Part shown: piece by piece, positions 1-9,636 of the stretch | Numbering within the stretch: the stretch's first letter is position 1 | Layout: every line of letters starts with the position of its first letter | The notes under the pieces: generated by a model | Told to the model about the DNA's origin: nothing | What the model saw: the letters and a program-made list of their open reading frames with translations, nothing else | The model's database searches: none | Made by a program: the position numbers and the translations under genes | Assembly (NCBI RefSeq): GCF_023100805.1 | Contig: NZ_CP095855.1 | Span: 2,645,001-2,709,000 of the forward strand | Direction: 5' to 3' | Length of the DNA stretch: 64,000 bases | Source: Chitinophaga filiformis | Lineage (GTDB): Bacteria > Bacteroidota > Bacteroidia > Chitinophagales > Chitinophagaceae

Positions 1-1686
1 CCTATCATCTACGGTTTGCGCAACGAACTGTCCTGGATACAGCCACAGCTGTACAATACCGGTTCTGTAATGGGCCTGGACAACAAAGTATACAGCTCAT
101 CAACAGCTGATTTCATCGTAGCCATGACCGAGATGCTGTTGCAGGGCTTCCCTGTATCAGGCACCAGCCAGACTTTCCCTGCACTGCGTGAAGACCAGGT
201 AGCATTCGGTCTGCCTGCGGCTCCCGGTGCTGCCGGTAGCGGTTATACTGCACCTGCTGAAGTGAAAAAAGCGCTGAACTACCTGATGAAAGGACAATCT
301 TACGGCGGCGGTTATACACTGCGTAAAGCAGGTGGATATGCCGGCCTGCGTGGTATCATGACATGGTCTGTAAACTGGGATAAAGTGAACAACAGCGAGT
401 TCGCTGCCAACTACTATCCTTATTTCTTCGGTTCTACTCCGGGCAATCAGTCGCCGGTAGTGAACATCACTTCTCCGGCTGCAGGCGCTTCCTTCACTGC
501 ACCGGCCTCCATCACTATCACTGCAAGTGCATCTGATGCTGATGGTACTGTTTCTAAAGTTGAGTTCTATAATGGTGCGACCAAATTAGGTCAGGCCACC
601 AGTGCTCCCTATACCTATACATGGACTAACGTAGCAGCAGGCACTTACAGCCTGACAGCCGTTGCTACTGATAACGGTGGTGCTGTTGCCACATCATCAG
701 CAGTTTCCGTTACAGTGAACGGCACAGGTAGCAATACCTGCGATGGTATTGCTGCCTGGACCGCTACCGGTGTTTACACCGGCGAGCAGCAGGTAGTTTA
801 CAATGGAAAGATCTACAAGGCAAGATGGTGGACACAGGGCGAACAGCCTGATACGCACAGTGGTGCTGACCAGGTTTGGGCTTATGTACGTGATTGCGGC
901 GGCACTAATCCCGGCAACCAGGCGCCGTCCGTAAGCATCACTTCACCTGCCAGCGGCGCCAGCTTCACAGCTCCTGCTACAGTAACCATCCAGGCTACTG
1001 CATCTGATGCTGACGGCACGGTTTCCAAAGTTGAATTCTTCAACGGCAGCACCAAACTGGGTGAAGCAACTGCAAGTCCTTACTCCTACACCTGGAGCAA
1101 TGTTGCAGCTGGTTCTTACAGCATCACTGCTAAAGCTACCGACAATGGCAATGCTTCAACAACCAGCGGCGCAGTAACTATTACAGTAGGCGGCGGTGGC
1201 AACACCGGCAACTGTGCAGGCGTGCCAACTTACCAGACATACCCTGCGGTGTACAACATGGGCGATAAAGTGGTATACAACGGCAACCTGTATGAAAGCC
1301 TGTCCAACGGATTGTACAACGTAACGCCTGGTACCGCCGACTGGTGGTGGAAACCACTGGGTGCATGCGGAGCAAGCGCTGCTACGGTAGCGGCAGTATC
1401 TCCGGTACCTGATAACGTTGTGAATGAGAAAGTACTGGTATTCCCTAACCCGCTGACAGGTACTACACTGAAAGTACAGTTCAACGCTGCAGCAGGTGAA
1501 AAAGTACTGATCGAATTGTGGAGCACCGGTGGTAACGCCATCATCCGCAAACAATATATCGCAGGCGCTAAAGGCCAGCAAACAGTTGATCTGGATGTCT
1601 CCCAGGTACCGGCAGGTTCCTGGATACTGAAAACAAGTCATCTGAAGAGTGGTCGTAAGGGTACTGCGAAAGTAGTACGCCTGTAA
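1..1686 (+). CDS. GH18 chitinase, C-terminal part, with Ig-like, CBM5/12 and T9SS sorting domains (5' end outside window)
   Basis: The reading frame is open from the first base, so the true start lies upstream; the TTG at 16 is internal. The first ~145 visible residues look like the end of a GH18 TIM barrel, with GIMTWSVNWD near its last strand. Then come an Ig-like module (~150-235), a chitin-binding CBM5/12-like module rich in Trp (YKARWWTQGEQP), a second Ig-like module (~305-390), a second CBM5/12-like module (WWWKPLGAC) and a T9SS type-A sorting domain that starts at VFPNPL and ends KVVRL. The two Ig-like units share GASFTAP and SDADGTVSKVEF, so they look duplicated. The predicted role is extracellular endo-chitinase, secreted and probably anchored by T9SS. 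The catalytic DxxDxDxE motif is not in the window, so activity cannot be judged here. Confidence 0.88.
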   Translation, partial: PIIYGLRNELSWIQPQLYNTGSVMGLDNKVYSSSTADFIVAMTEMLLQGFPVSGTSQTFPALREDQVAFGLPAAPGAAGSGYTAPAEVKKALNYLMKGQSYGGGYTLRKAGGYAGLRGIMTWSVNWDKVNNSEFAANYYPYFFGSTPGNQSPVVNITSPAAGASFTAPASITITASASDADGTVSKVEFYNGATKLGQATSAPYTYTWTNVAAGTYSLTAVATDNGGAVATSSAVSVTVNGTGSNTCDGIAAWTATGVYTGEQQVVYNGKIYKARWWTQGEQPDTHSGADQVWAYVRDCGGTNPGNQAPSVSITSPASGASFTAPATVTIQATASDADGTVSKVEFFNGSTKLGEATASPYSYTWSNVAAGSYSITAKATDNGNASTTSGAVTITVGGGGNTGNCAGVPTYQTYPAVYNMGDKVVYNGNLYESLSNGLYNVTPGTADWWWKPLGACGASAATVAAVSPVPDNVVNEKVLVFPNPLTGTTLKVQFNAAAGEKVLIELWSTGGNAIIRKQYIAGAKGQQTVDLDVSQVPAGSWILKTSHLKSGRKGTAKVVRL

Positions 1687-1706
1687 TACCTAACTTAGGA
1701 ATCGGA

Positions 1707-1744
1707 AATCAGGAACTACAGGCCACGGCCGGTAGTTCCTGATT
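1707..1744 (+). terminator. Hairpin after the chitinase gene, probable terminator
   Basis: Perfect 12-base arms (1707-1718 and 1733-1744) flank a 14-base GC-rich loop, and weaker pairing extends the stem outwards on both sides. It begins 20 bases after the chitinase stop codon. No long T tract follows, only TTTCTAATCGCTGTTTTCC, so termination is likely but not certain. Confidence 0.6.
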
Positions 1745-1940
1745 CCTGGTTTCTAATCGCTGTTTTCCTGATTATCTGTCAACCAACGAGCTGTCAACCA
1801 TATCAAACGAGTGTCCTATATGCTGCTTTATACACCTTTCTCCAATACTGTATTTTAAGTGCTCTTTCTGTGAAGCCGGCCATGAGCGGCCCTTTACATC
1901 CCTCGAAATAATTTATTGCTGACGCTAAAATTCCATAGGT

Positions 1941-3395
1941 ATGATTAAAAAATTTACACGTTTATGTATTAAGAGCTTTATTATTCCTGTCCTGATTGCA
2001 GCCGGCCACCTAACGGTGCTGGCGCAATCAGGTATTTACGGAGGCGGCCCCATTTACAAGAACCGCAGTTATGCCATCAATGAACTGAGAAATTCAGGCT
2101 ATACCTACGTTGTGGTATGGACCATTCACATTGATGCCAGCGGCAATTTCAACTTCAATGCAGAGTTTCCCCTGGTGCAGAATGGCGCCTATATAGGAGG
2201 CAATTCCTACCCCAATTTTGTAGACGACATGGCGAGACTGAAGTCTGCGCCTACTACCATCAACCGGCTGGAGTTCTGTCTCAGCGGCTGGGGATCTTCT
2301 ACTTTTGCCAACATAAAAAATCTCATTGCTTCACAGGGTACGGGCAGCAGCAGTATCCTGTACCGTAACTTCCAGGCATTGCGGAATACCTTCCCGATGG
2401 TGGACGCTATTGGCTTTGATGATGAGAGTACCTACGACGTAAATTCATCCACCGCACTGGCAGTCATGCTGGGCAACCTTGGTTTTAAGGTCAGCCTGGT
2501 GCCCTATACCAACTCCGGTTTCTGGACAAGCGTCGCTGCCAATACCAACAACCAGCGTCCCGGAACGATCGACAGAATAGACCTGCAATGTTATTCCGGT
2601 GGCCGCAATAATTCTCCCTGCAACTGGAACTTCGGTACCATACCGGTATATGCCGGCTTATGGGATGCAGAGAAAACAAGTGCGCAGGTACAAAGCCAGT
2701 TAAGCAGCTGGAAGAACAGCTGCAGTACACGCATCAGGGGAGGTTTTATCTGGCTGTATGATGATATTGATAACAGTACGCAAACAGCAGCTTATGCTAC
2801 AGCCATCAGGAATGTATTTGGCGGCGGGAACCTCAATACAGCTGCCGTCACTTTTTACCGGGATTGTAATTACGGTGGCCTGGGCGTTAGTTTGCCGGCA
2901 GGCGATTATACCCTTGCCAGGCTGCTTTCCTATGGCATCAGGAATGACGACATTTCGTCGGTAAATGTAAACAGCGGCTATAGTACACGCATGTACGTAA
3001 ACGATAACTTTGGCGGCAATTCCCTTGCGCTTACAACCAGTAACGACTGTCTCGTAGATGAGGGCTGGAACGACCTGGCAAGCTCCCTGATCGTACGCGC
3101 CGGCTCCGGTGCGCGAACTGCTGATAATACAGCACAGCGGACCAGCATTCCTTCGGCGCCGTTAGTAAAAGGATTTATCCTTTATCCCAACCCGGCAAAC
3201 AGTGAACTGATACTGGCAGCAGATGAAGATCTAACAGGCGTATTCATGCAGGTATTTGACATGACCGGAAGGCCGGTGATGTCGGTCAGGAACACGACCA
3301 ACAGGCTGGATCTTTCCAGGCTGCGGCCGGGCGTATACACACTGGTATTTAACAGGAACGGCAGTAAGATAACCCGGCAATTTATAAAGCAATAA
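1941..3395 (+). CDS. Secreted GH18-like protein with beta/gamma-crystallin domain and T9SS sorting domain
   Basis: This 484-residue protein has a signal peptide (about 1-29, ending LTVLAQ). Residues ~30-295 look like a TIM-barrel glycosidase of the GH18/chitinase-like type. The motif DAIGFDDE (D155, D160, E162) lines up with the GH18 signature DxxDxDxE but has Gly in place of the middle Asp. Residues ~301-388 form a beta/gamma-crystallin module (YRDCNYGG, NDDISSVNV, NDNFGG), and the C-terminus is a T9SS type-A domain (LYPNPANSEL to the end). It sits between two chitinase genes, so a role in glycan breakdown or binding is likely. The crystallin part may bind calcium or add stability; that is inference. 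It could be a binding protein rather than an enzyme because the acid/base network is altered. Confidence 0.75.
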   Translation: MIKKFTRLCIKSFIIPVLIAAGHLTVLAQSGIYGGGPIYKNRSYAINELRNSGYTYVVVWTIHIDASGNFNFNAEFPLVQNGAYIGGNSYPNFVDDMARLKSAPTTINRLEFCLSGWGSSTFANIKNLIASQGTGSSSILYRNFQALRNTFPMVDAIGFDDESTYDVNSSTALAVMLGNLGFKVSLVPYTNSGFWTSVAANTNNQRPGTIDRIDLQCYSGGRNNSPCNWNFGTIPVYAGLWDAEKTSAQVQSQLSSWKNSCSTRIRGGFIWLYDDIDNSTQTAAYATAIRNVFGGGNLNTAAVTFYRDCNYGGLGVSLPAGDYTLARLLSYGIRNDDISSVNVNSGYSTRMYVNDNFGGNSLALTTSNDCLVDEGWNDLASSLIVRAGSGARTADNTAQRTSIPSAPLVKGFILYPNPANSELILAADEDLTGVFMQVFDMTGRPVMSVRNTTNRLDLSRLRPGVYTLVFNRNGSKITRQFIKQ

Positions 3396-3556
3396 CCATT
3401 TCAAATATATCCTGGTTACAAGTTCTGCTTTACACTTCTTGTACATGAGCGTATAAAGGGAAACACATCTCTGTCCGGAGGCCATGGTGGAACTTGTAAT
3501 ATGGCATGCACGGTTCATGACCGGCTTATTTTTTATCCCTCAAAACACAATAGCGC

Positions 3557-5173
3557 ATGAAAACAACAAAATGGATCAAAGCGTGTCTGTTGCTGGCAGC
3601 GGCTGCGTTTACGTCCGTACAGACATTTGCCCAGTTCAAGGTAGTAGGCTATATGCCTTCCTGGTCGGGCAGTGTGAGTGCCATTCAGTACAGCAAACTG
3701 ACGCACATTAACTACGCCTTCGCATTACCAACTTCTACAGGTGGGTTACAGCCCATCGAAAATCCATCTAAATTATCCAGCCTGGTTAGCAGCGGTCATG
3801 CCAATGGCGTGAAGGTGCTGATAGCAGTAGGTGGCTGGAACAACGGCGATGATGGAGCATTTGAATCACTTGCTGCAAATGCTACCTATCGTACCAATTT
3901 TGTAAATACCATGATCAGTTTCGTAAACCAGTACGGACTGGATGGTGTGGACATCGACTGGGAATATCCTGATAATGGCGCATCCGCAAACAACTACCTG
4001 GCATTGATGCAGCAGTTATCCACTGCACTGCATAACCAGGGAAAACTGCTCACCGCAGCTGTTGTGGGTACCGGCGGCGCCAGCATCCTCAACGGAGTAT
4101 TCAATGTAGTTGATTACCTGAACCTCATGGCATATGACTATAATAATTACGAACATTCTACTTACAATTATGCATCCCAGTCGCTGTCTTACTGGGTTGG
4201 CAGGGGCTTACCGAAGGCAAAGGCCATATTAGGCGTTCCTTTCTATGCCCGTCCTTCCTGGAACAGCTATGCAACATTGCTGTCGCAGGGCGCCAGTCCG
4301 AATTCCGATTATTTCGGCAGCGACTATTACAACGGTATTCCTACCATCAAATCAAAAACTAACCTGGCGTTCGATCAGGGAGGTGGTATCATGATGTGGG
4401 AACTGTCGCAGGATGTTAACAACGGCAATTCCCTGCTGAGTGCTATCTACCAGGTGAAGCAGGACCGTAGCGGTACTAATCCTCCGCCTACCGGTGGTAC
4501 GCTGATCCAGGCAGAAAGCTATACTTCCATGTCGGGTGTACAGACAGAAACCTGTACCGATGAAGGTGGCGGGTCTAACGTAGGTTATATCGAAACCGGC
4601 GACTGGATGGCATATGCCAACATCAATTTCCCTACTTCCGGTACTTACAAGGTAGAGTACAGGGTAGCCAGCCAGAGCACCGGCGGTCAGTTGTCGCTCG
4701 ATCTTAATTCCGGTTCTATTGTACTGGGTTACCTGAACGTGCCTGTTACAGGTGGATGGCAGACCTGGACCACTATTTCACACAACGTGAATGTTGCTAC
4801 CGCGGGTACTTATTCTGTAGGTATCTATGCACAGGCAGGTGGCTGGAACATTAACTGGATCCGTATTACAAAGGTAAGTACAGCTGCCGCCGCTGTAGCT
4901 GCAACAAGCCAGAAAGAGAGCTTGTTTGAGAACAAAGCGGCTGAAAATGCGCCTGTACTGTTCCCGAACCCTGTTGCTACTTCACTGAACCTGAAAGGTG
5001 ATTTCAATCAGCCGGGTGGTATCATTACTATCTATGACCTGAACGGTAAGCAGGTGCTGAATGCCAAAGGAGGCGTCAGCAACATCAGGGTAGATGGTCT
5101 TCCTGCCGGCACTTACCTGCTGGTATATACGAAAGGAGATAAGAAAGTTACCCGGAAATTCGTGAAGAGATAG
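3557..5173 (+). CDS. GH18 chitinase with CBM6 and T9SS sorting domain
   Basis: The 538-residue product starts with a signal peptide (cleavage near TFAQ, residue 26). The GH18 barrel spans ~27-310 and shows the full catalytic signature DGVDIDWE, D129 to E136, with E136 the expected proton donor, plus LMAYDY later in the barrel. A CBM6 module follows (~320-445; QAESYTSMSGV, YIETGDWMAY, NINWIRITK). The last ~75 residues are a T9SS type-A domain (LFPNPVATSLNL ... KFVKR). The expected reaction is hydrolysis of beta-1,4 bonds in chitin outside the cell. A gap of 79 bases with no clear terminator separates it from the GH16 gene, so the two may be co-transcribed. Its CBM6 is strikingly similar to the one in the next gene. 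Confidence 0.93.
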   Translation: MKTTKWIKACLLLAAAAFTSVQTFAQFKVVGYMPSWSGSVSAIQYSKLTHINYAFALPTSTGGLQPIENPSKLSSLVSSGHANGVKVLIAVGGWNNGDDGAFESLAANATYRTNFVNTMISFVNQYGLDGVDIDWEYPDNGASANNYLALMQQLSTALHNQGKLLTAAVVGTGGASILNGVFNVVDYLNLMAYDYNNYEHSTYNYASQSLSYWVGRGLPKAKAILGVPFYARPSWNSYATLLSQGASPNSDYFGSDYYNGIPTIKSKTNLAFDQGGGIMMWELSQDVNNGNSLLSAIYQVKQDRSGTNPPPTGGTLIQAESYTSMSGVQTETCTDEGGGSNVGYIETGDWMAYANINFPTSGTYKVEYRVASQSTGGQLSLDLNSGSIVLGYLNVPVTGGWQTWTTISHNVNVATAGTYSVGIYAQAGGWNINWIRITKVSTAAAAVAATSQKESLFENKAAENAPVLFPNPVATSLNLKGDFNQPGGIITIYDLNGKQVLNAKGGVSNIRVDGLPAGTYLLVYTKGDKKVTRKFVKR

Positions 5174-5252
5174 TATAAACTGTAGCCGCCGGCAGAGAGT
5201 GTTTCCCTTTTTACACAGTCCCTTTTATTAACCATTTAAACAAAACCCTTTT

Positions 5253-6422
5253 ATGATGAGATCACTAAAATTGTCCCTCATGTTAACCGCTGGTCTGGCG
5301 CTGGCAGGAAGCGCCGCATCAGCCCAGAACTGGCAGCTGGTCTGGCAGGACGAATTTACGAACAGTATAGGCCCCGATTGGGTATTCGAAACCGGTACCG
5401 GTTCCGGCGGATGGGGCAACAATGAATTAGAGTACTATCGCCCGGAAAACGCCACTATCGAGAATGGCCAGCTGGTGATCACCGCCAAGCAGGAGAGCTT
5501 TGGCGGTATGAACTATACTTCTGCCCGTATGAAAACCCAGGGCAGAAAATCGTGGACATACGGCAAGATCGAAGCCCGTATAGCCATACCTTCTTTCCAG
5601 GGCTCCTGGCCCGCTTTCTGGATGCTGGGCAGCAACATCAACCAGGTTGGATGGCCCTCCTGCGGCGAAATAGATATCCTGGAACACGTGAACACAAATG
5701 CAGAAATAAACGGAACTGTACACTGGACAGGTACCGACGGGCTCCATGCTTCTTATGGAAGCACTACGCCGGTAGCTGTAACAGGTTACCACGTTTACAG
5801 CATCGAGTGGGATGCCAATACCATCAAATGGTTTGTAGACGGTGCGCAGTATAATGTGATCAACATTGCCAACAATGTAGGCAGCACCGAAGAGTTCCAC
5901 CGCGATTTCTTTATCCTGCTCAACTTCGCTATTGGCGGTAACTGGCCTGGCTTCACGGTGAACAACGGTGCGCTGCCGGCTAAGATGTATGTGGATTATG
6001 TAAAAGTATACCAGAATGGCGGTGGTACCAATCCCGGTTTCTCCACTACCATCCAGGCAGAATCTTACAGCGCTATGTCAGGCGTACAGGTAGAACCTAC
6101 TACTGATGCGGGTGGCGGCTCCAATGTGGGATATATTGAAACAGGCGACTGGATGGCATATCCTGCCGTTAATATTCCTACCAGCGGTACTTACAAGGTA
6201 GAATACCGTGTGGCCAGCCAGAATGGCGGCGGCCGTTTATCGCTGGATGTAAATGCAGGCGCAAATGTGCTGGGTTACCTGGACATTCCTTCTACAGGAG
6301 GATGGCAGAACTGGACCACTATTTCGCACAATGTTACTATCAACGCCGGTACTTACAACTTCGGCATCTTCGCACAATCAGGTGGATGGAACATCAACTG
6401 GTTCCGTATTACCAAATTGTAA
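5253..6422 (+). CDS. GH16 beta-glucanase (laminarinase-like) with CBM6
   Basis: The 389-residue protein has a signal peptide (to about SAAS-AQ, residue 25). Its GH16 domain (~26-255) shows WQDEF near the N-terminus and the catalytic GEIDILEH, giving E139 as nucleophile, D141 and E144 as acid/base. A CBM6 module covers ~263-389 and ends the protein. Unlike its neighbours it has no T9SS sorting tail, so after Sec export it may stay in the periplasm or leave by another route. GH16 enzymes of this type cut beta-1,3 or mixed beta-1,3/1,4 glucans; next to chitinases this suggests fungal wall as target. The exact substrate cannot be told from sequence alone. Confidence 0.92.
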   Translation: MMRSLKLSLMLTAGLALAGSAASAQNWQLVWQDEFTNSIGPDWVFETGTGSGGWGNNELEYYRPENATIENGQLVITAKQESFGGMNYTSARMKTQGRKSWTYGKIEARIAIPSFQGSWPAFWMLGSNINQVGWPSCGEIDILEHVNTNAEINGTVHWTGTDGLHASYGSTTPVAVTGYHVYSIEWDANTIKWFVDGAQYNVINIANNVGSTEEFHRDFFILLNFAIGGNWPGFTVNNGALPAKMYVDYVKVYQNGGGTNPGFSTTIQAESYSAMSGVQVEPTTDAGGGSNVGYIETGDWMAYPAVNIPTSGTYKVEYRVASQNGGGRLSLDVNAGANVLGYLDIPSTGGWQNWTTISHNVTINAGTYNFGIFAQSGGWNINWFRITKL

Positions 6423-6460
6423 ACCAGATCCTTTATTAAAAACGTAAAACAGTTTACCCT

Positions 6461-8554
6461 ATGAGCAAAATGTTAAAATATATAGCAGGAACGTCATTGG
6501 CATTACTGGTGGCTTCCGTTACTAATGCACAAGAGAAAGCACCTTATCGCCTGGGCACACCTGCCGGCATCCTGCAGGATATCCGCTCTCAGGCCAACAG
6601 GCCACATGCAAGGCTGGTAAGTGCTACAGAACTGAAGATAGGCGCAGGCGCTGTGCTGACAGGTAAGGTAAATACCCGTCGTACAGATGGCAGGAATATG
6701 GAAGCGGTGATCGGTGAGATCGAGAACACGCCTGGTTCTTCTTTTTACCTGCAGGTAAAGGACGGAGAGGTAACAGGAAATATCATCCTGCGCAGCAGCA
6801 AAAAAGGTTACAAATACTATACAGATAAAACAGGTACCGCCTATGTGAAAGAAGTACCCCTCGATTCACTCTTATGTATTGACTACAACAAAGCACCGGA
6901 TGGAGAAACAGCCGGAAGAACAGCGCCTGCCAATACCAGCGCGCTGGGCGCACTGGCCCTGCCGGAGCTGCAAAGCCTGCCGGGAGCGAATGGCGTAGTG
7001 TTGCTGGATTTTGACGGTCAGTATGTATCAGGTACATTATGGAACAACGGTAATCCTATCAATGCAGCGCCGGCAACACTTACAGATGCACAGCAGCAGG
7101 AAGTGTGGGAGCTGGTGAGTGAAGATTTCCGTCCTTTCAAACTGAATGTTACCAACAGTGAAGCAGTATACAATACATATCCTGCCAACAGGAGAATGCG
7201 TTGCATCTTCACGCCGACCAATACTGCTGCTCCCGGAGCTGGTGGCGTTGCATACGTTGGTTCTTTCAACTGGGGTAATGAAACACCTTGCTGGGTATTC
7301 AACGGTGGCGTAAAAGGCGCCGGCGATGCGGCTTCCCATGAAGTAGGCCATACCTTTGGTCTCTCTCATGATGGCCGTACCACACCTGCTGAAGGTTACT
7401 ACGCAGGTCAGGGCAACTGGGCGCCTATCATGGGTGTAGGTTACTACGTGCCTGTAGTACAATGGAGCAAAGGTGAGTACGCCAATGCTAACCAGCTGGA
7501 AGATGACCTGGCAAAAATTGCCAGCAGCACCTACGGTATTGGTTACAGAACAGATGATGCAGGTGGCTCTACCGGTGCAGCTGCTGCATTGAATGTGGGC
7601 AGTGGTGGATCTGTAAATACTAACGGTGTGATAGAACGCACCGGCGATGTGGATTTTTACAGCTTCACTACTGGTGGCGGCGCTGTGTCACTCAACTTCG
7701 CAACACCTACCCGTCAGCCGAACCTGGACATCCTGGCTACACTGTATAACAGCAGTGGCGGTGTGGTGGCCAGCAGCAATCCTACAGGACTGTCTGCTTC
7801 TATCAGCACAACACTGGGTGCAGGTACCTACTACGTATCTGTAACCGGTACGGGTTACCTGGATCCTGTTACTACAGGTTATTCCAACTATGGTTCACTG
7901 GGTAGTTATGCAATTACAGGCAGCATTGGATCTTCTGCAGCTACTGCCGCTACTGTGTACAAAGATTGTAACTATGGCGGATATGCCGTTGCATTACCGG
8001 TGGGTAGTTATACATTGTCTCAGCTGCAGGCCAGGGGCGTAGTGAATGATGATATCTCTTCCCTGAAAGTAGCGAGCGGTTATGAGGCGATCCTCTATAA
8101 GGACGATAACTTCGGTGGTGAAGCATACCTGTTCAGGGGCGACTTCTCCTGCCTGGTAGACCTCTCGCTCAATGGTGCACCGCTGAACCTGAACGACTGG
8201 ACCTCTTCTATCGTGATCCAGCCATCTACAGCTAAAGCAGCAGCAGCACGTACTACCGGTACATTGCAGTACATAGAGAAAGTAAGTGCAGGAGTAGCTG
8301 AAAGCAAACTGGGTACTACCCTGAACGTATCGCCAAATCCGTTTGTAAATGATGTGGTTGTAAGAACCACTGCAACTACGAAGGAAGGATTCCTGTATGT
8401 AACTGTGTTTGCGCTGGATGGTAAAACAGTGTTACCTGCCAAACGCATTGTGAATGGTGAGAAGATAGACCTGTCAGGCGTAAGCAAGGGCGTATACCTG
8501 ATTAAGATCTTCAATGGTAAGGATACTGAAATAAGGAAGATCATTAAACAATAA
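6461..8554 (+). CDS. Secreted zinc metalloprotease with PPC-like, crystallin and T9SS domains
   Basis: This 697-residue protein has a signal peptide (about 1-24), then a propeptide-like region and a metzincin-type catalytic domain. The zinc motif HEVGHTFGLSHD (H293, E294, H297, H303, D304) is followed by PIMGVGYY, a plausible Met-turn. Residues ~375-495 resemble a bacterial pre-peptidase C-terminal (PPC) beta-sandwich (RTGDVDFYSFTT). Residues ~505-590 form a beta/gamma-crystallin module (YKDCNYGG, DDNFGG) like the one at 1941-3395, and the end is a T9SS type-A domain (VSPNPFVNDVVV ... KIIKQ). It is the last gene of the hydrolase row and is followed by a strong terminator. The likely role is extracellular protein digestion, perhaps stripping protein from chitin. 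Confidence 0.88.
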   Translation: MSKMLKYIAGTSLALLVASVTNAQEKAPYRLGTPAGILQDIRSQANRPHARLVSATELKIGAGAVLTGKVNTRRTDGRNMEAVIGEIENTPGSSFYLQVKDGEVTGNIILRSSKKGYKYYTDKTGTAYVKEVPLDSLLCIDYNKAPDGETAGRTAPANTSALGALALPELQSLPGANGVVLLDFDGQYVSGTLWNNGNPINAAPATLTDAQQQEVWELVSEDFRPFKLNVTNSEAVYNTYPANRRMRCIFTPTNTAAPGAGGVAYVGSFNWGNETPCWVFNGGVKGAGDAASHEVGHTFGLSHDGRTTPAEGYYAGQGNWAPIMGVGYYVPVVQWSKGEYANANQLEDDLAKIASSTYGIGYRTDDAGGSTGAAAALNVGSGGSVNTNGVIERTGDVDFYSFTTGGGAVSLNFATPTRQPNLDILATLYNSSGGVVASSNPTGLSASISTTLGAGTYYVSVTGTGYLDPVTTGYSNYGSLGSYAITGSIGSSAATAATVYKDCNYGGYAVALPVGSYTLSQLQARGVVNDDISSLKVASGYEAILYKDDNFGGEAYLFRGDFSCLVDLSLNGAPLNLNDWTSSIVIQPSTAKAAAARTTGTLQYIEKVSAGVAESKLGTTLNVSPNPFVNDVVVRTTATTKEGFLYVTVFALDGKTVLPAKRIVNGEKIDLSGVSKGVYLIKIFNGKDTEIRKIIKQ

Positions 8555-8582
8555 TGATCACCCTGCTTGCAGGGATTGTGTA

Positions 8583-8642
8583 AAAAAGCAAAAAACAGGA
8601 TTACCACCTACTAAAAGTGGTAACTCCTGTTTTTTGCTTTTT
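8583..8642 (+). terminator. Strong intrinsic terminator after the protease gene
   Basis: A stem of about 25 base pairs with one bulge joins AAAAAGCAAAAAACAGGA...TTACCAC to its complement ending TTTTTTGCTTTTT, around a loop near 8608-8616. It lies about 30 bases after the stop codon. The A-rich left arm and T-rich right arm mean it could act in either direction. Confidence 0.85.
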
Positions 8643-8846
8643 ATCTTTTTCCTTTTTCTACAGTAGTAAATACATTCCAAATACTTTTAATTTAATTTTT
8701 TGTTATAAAATAGTGCATAATAAAAAGAATTGTTACTATTTTATATGTCGAAAAGATGGAGATTTAACATTGTAATGAAAACCCGGAGCCATTAAAACTG
8801 CCGTATAATTTGTATTGGGAAGTACGAATTATATAAACGACGTGAT

Positions 8847-9431
8847 ATGAATACACAAGATGCCGAGTTAGTAGTAAGATTAATAGAAGATGATGTAAGC
8901 GCCTTTGATGCCCTGTACTGGAAATATCACCAGGCAGTCTATCGAAATATTTTCAAGTTTGTTAAGGAACCCATTGCAACAGAAGATATTTTGCAGGAGG
9001 TCTATGCCCGCCTGTGGGAAAAGAGAAAGGACATTAATGCCGGTCAATCCGTTGCCGGATGGTTGTTTGTGATCAGCTTTAATCTCTCGGTTGACTATGT
9101 CCGGAAGAAACTACGCGAACATACTTTTCACAAGGAATTATATAATCTGAATATTGAGGGTAGCAGCTGGGAGGACAATCCGGCTGCCTACGAGGAACAA
9201 TATCGTTTACTGGAAGATGCCATTTCCCAGCTTTCTCCCAAGAAACAGAAGATTGTCACTTTATGTAAATTAGAAGGCAAAACATACGATGAAGTAGCAG
9301 AAGAACTGAAAATTTCAAGGAATACTGTTAAAGAACATTTATCTATCGCGATGACGCGGATCAATGAATATGTACAGAAGAATAAAGAACACAAATATGT
9401 ACTGTTGCTCCTGCTGTTCATGAGAAATTAG
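8847..9431 (+). CDS. ECF-type sigma-70 factor
   Basis: The 194-residue protein has region 2 with ILQEVYARLWEKR and region 4 with a helix-turn-helix (KTYDEVAEELKISRNTVKEHL), the pattern of Bacteroidota ECF sigma factors. It precedes a FecR-type anti-sigma gene and a SusC with an STN domain on the same strand. That order is the usual one for cell-surface signalling: ligand at the outer-membrane receptor relieves FecR and frees the sigma factor to express the receptor operon. It probably controls the 10903-18327 genes. No clear promoter of the TAnnTTTG type was found upstream. Confidence 0.93.
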   Translation: MNTQDAELVVRLIEDDVSAFDALYWKYHQAVYRNIFKFVKEPIATEDILQEVYARLWEKRKDINAGQSVAGWLFVISFNLSVDYVRKKLREHTFHKELYNLNIEGSSWEDNPAAYEEQYRLLEDAISQLSPKKQKIVTLCKLEGKTYDEVAEELKISRNTVKEHLSIAMTRINEYVQKNKEHKYVLLLLLFMRN

Positions 9432-9636
9432 TTCGTAAACCATAATGGACTGTCATTGAAGGAGAATGTAAATGCCATCATACCAATGGCAGGGCCGTTA
9501 TATAATTAATATATATGGAGAGACCAACCAGGCTGCAGAAAGACACATTATAAATAAGAATATGTAACATTTCTCGTAAACGCACCCACCCACATCCTGT
9601 GGGTCGCCGTATTTAGGTTAAATAATCATCAAAATA

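Noticed and set aside
8802..8812. Possible -7 box TATAATTTG before the ECF sigma gene
   Set aside because: Spacing inside the motif is off by one base and no -33 element is placed correctly.
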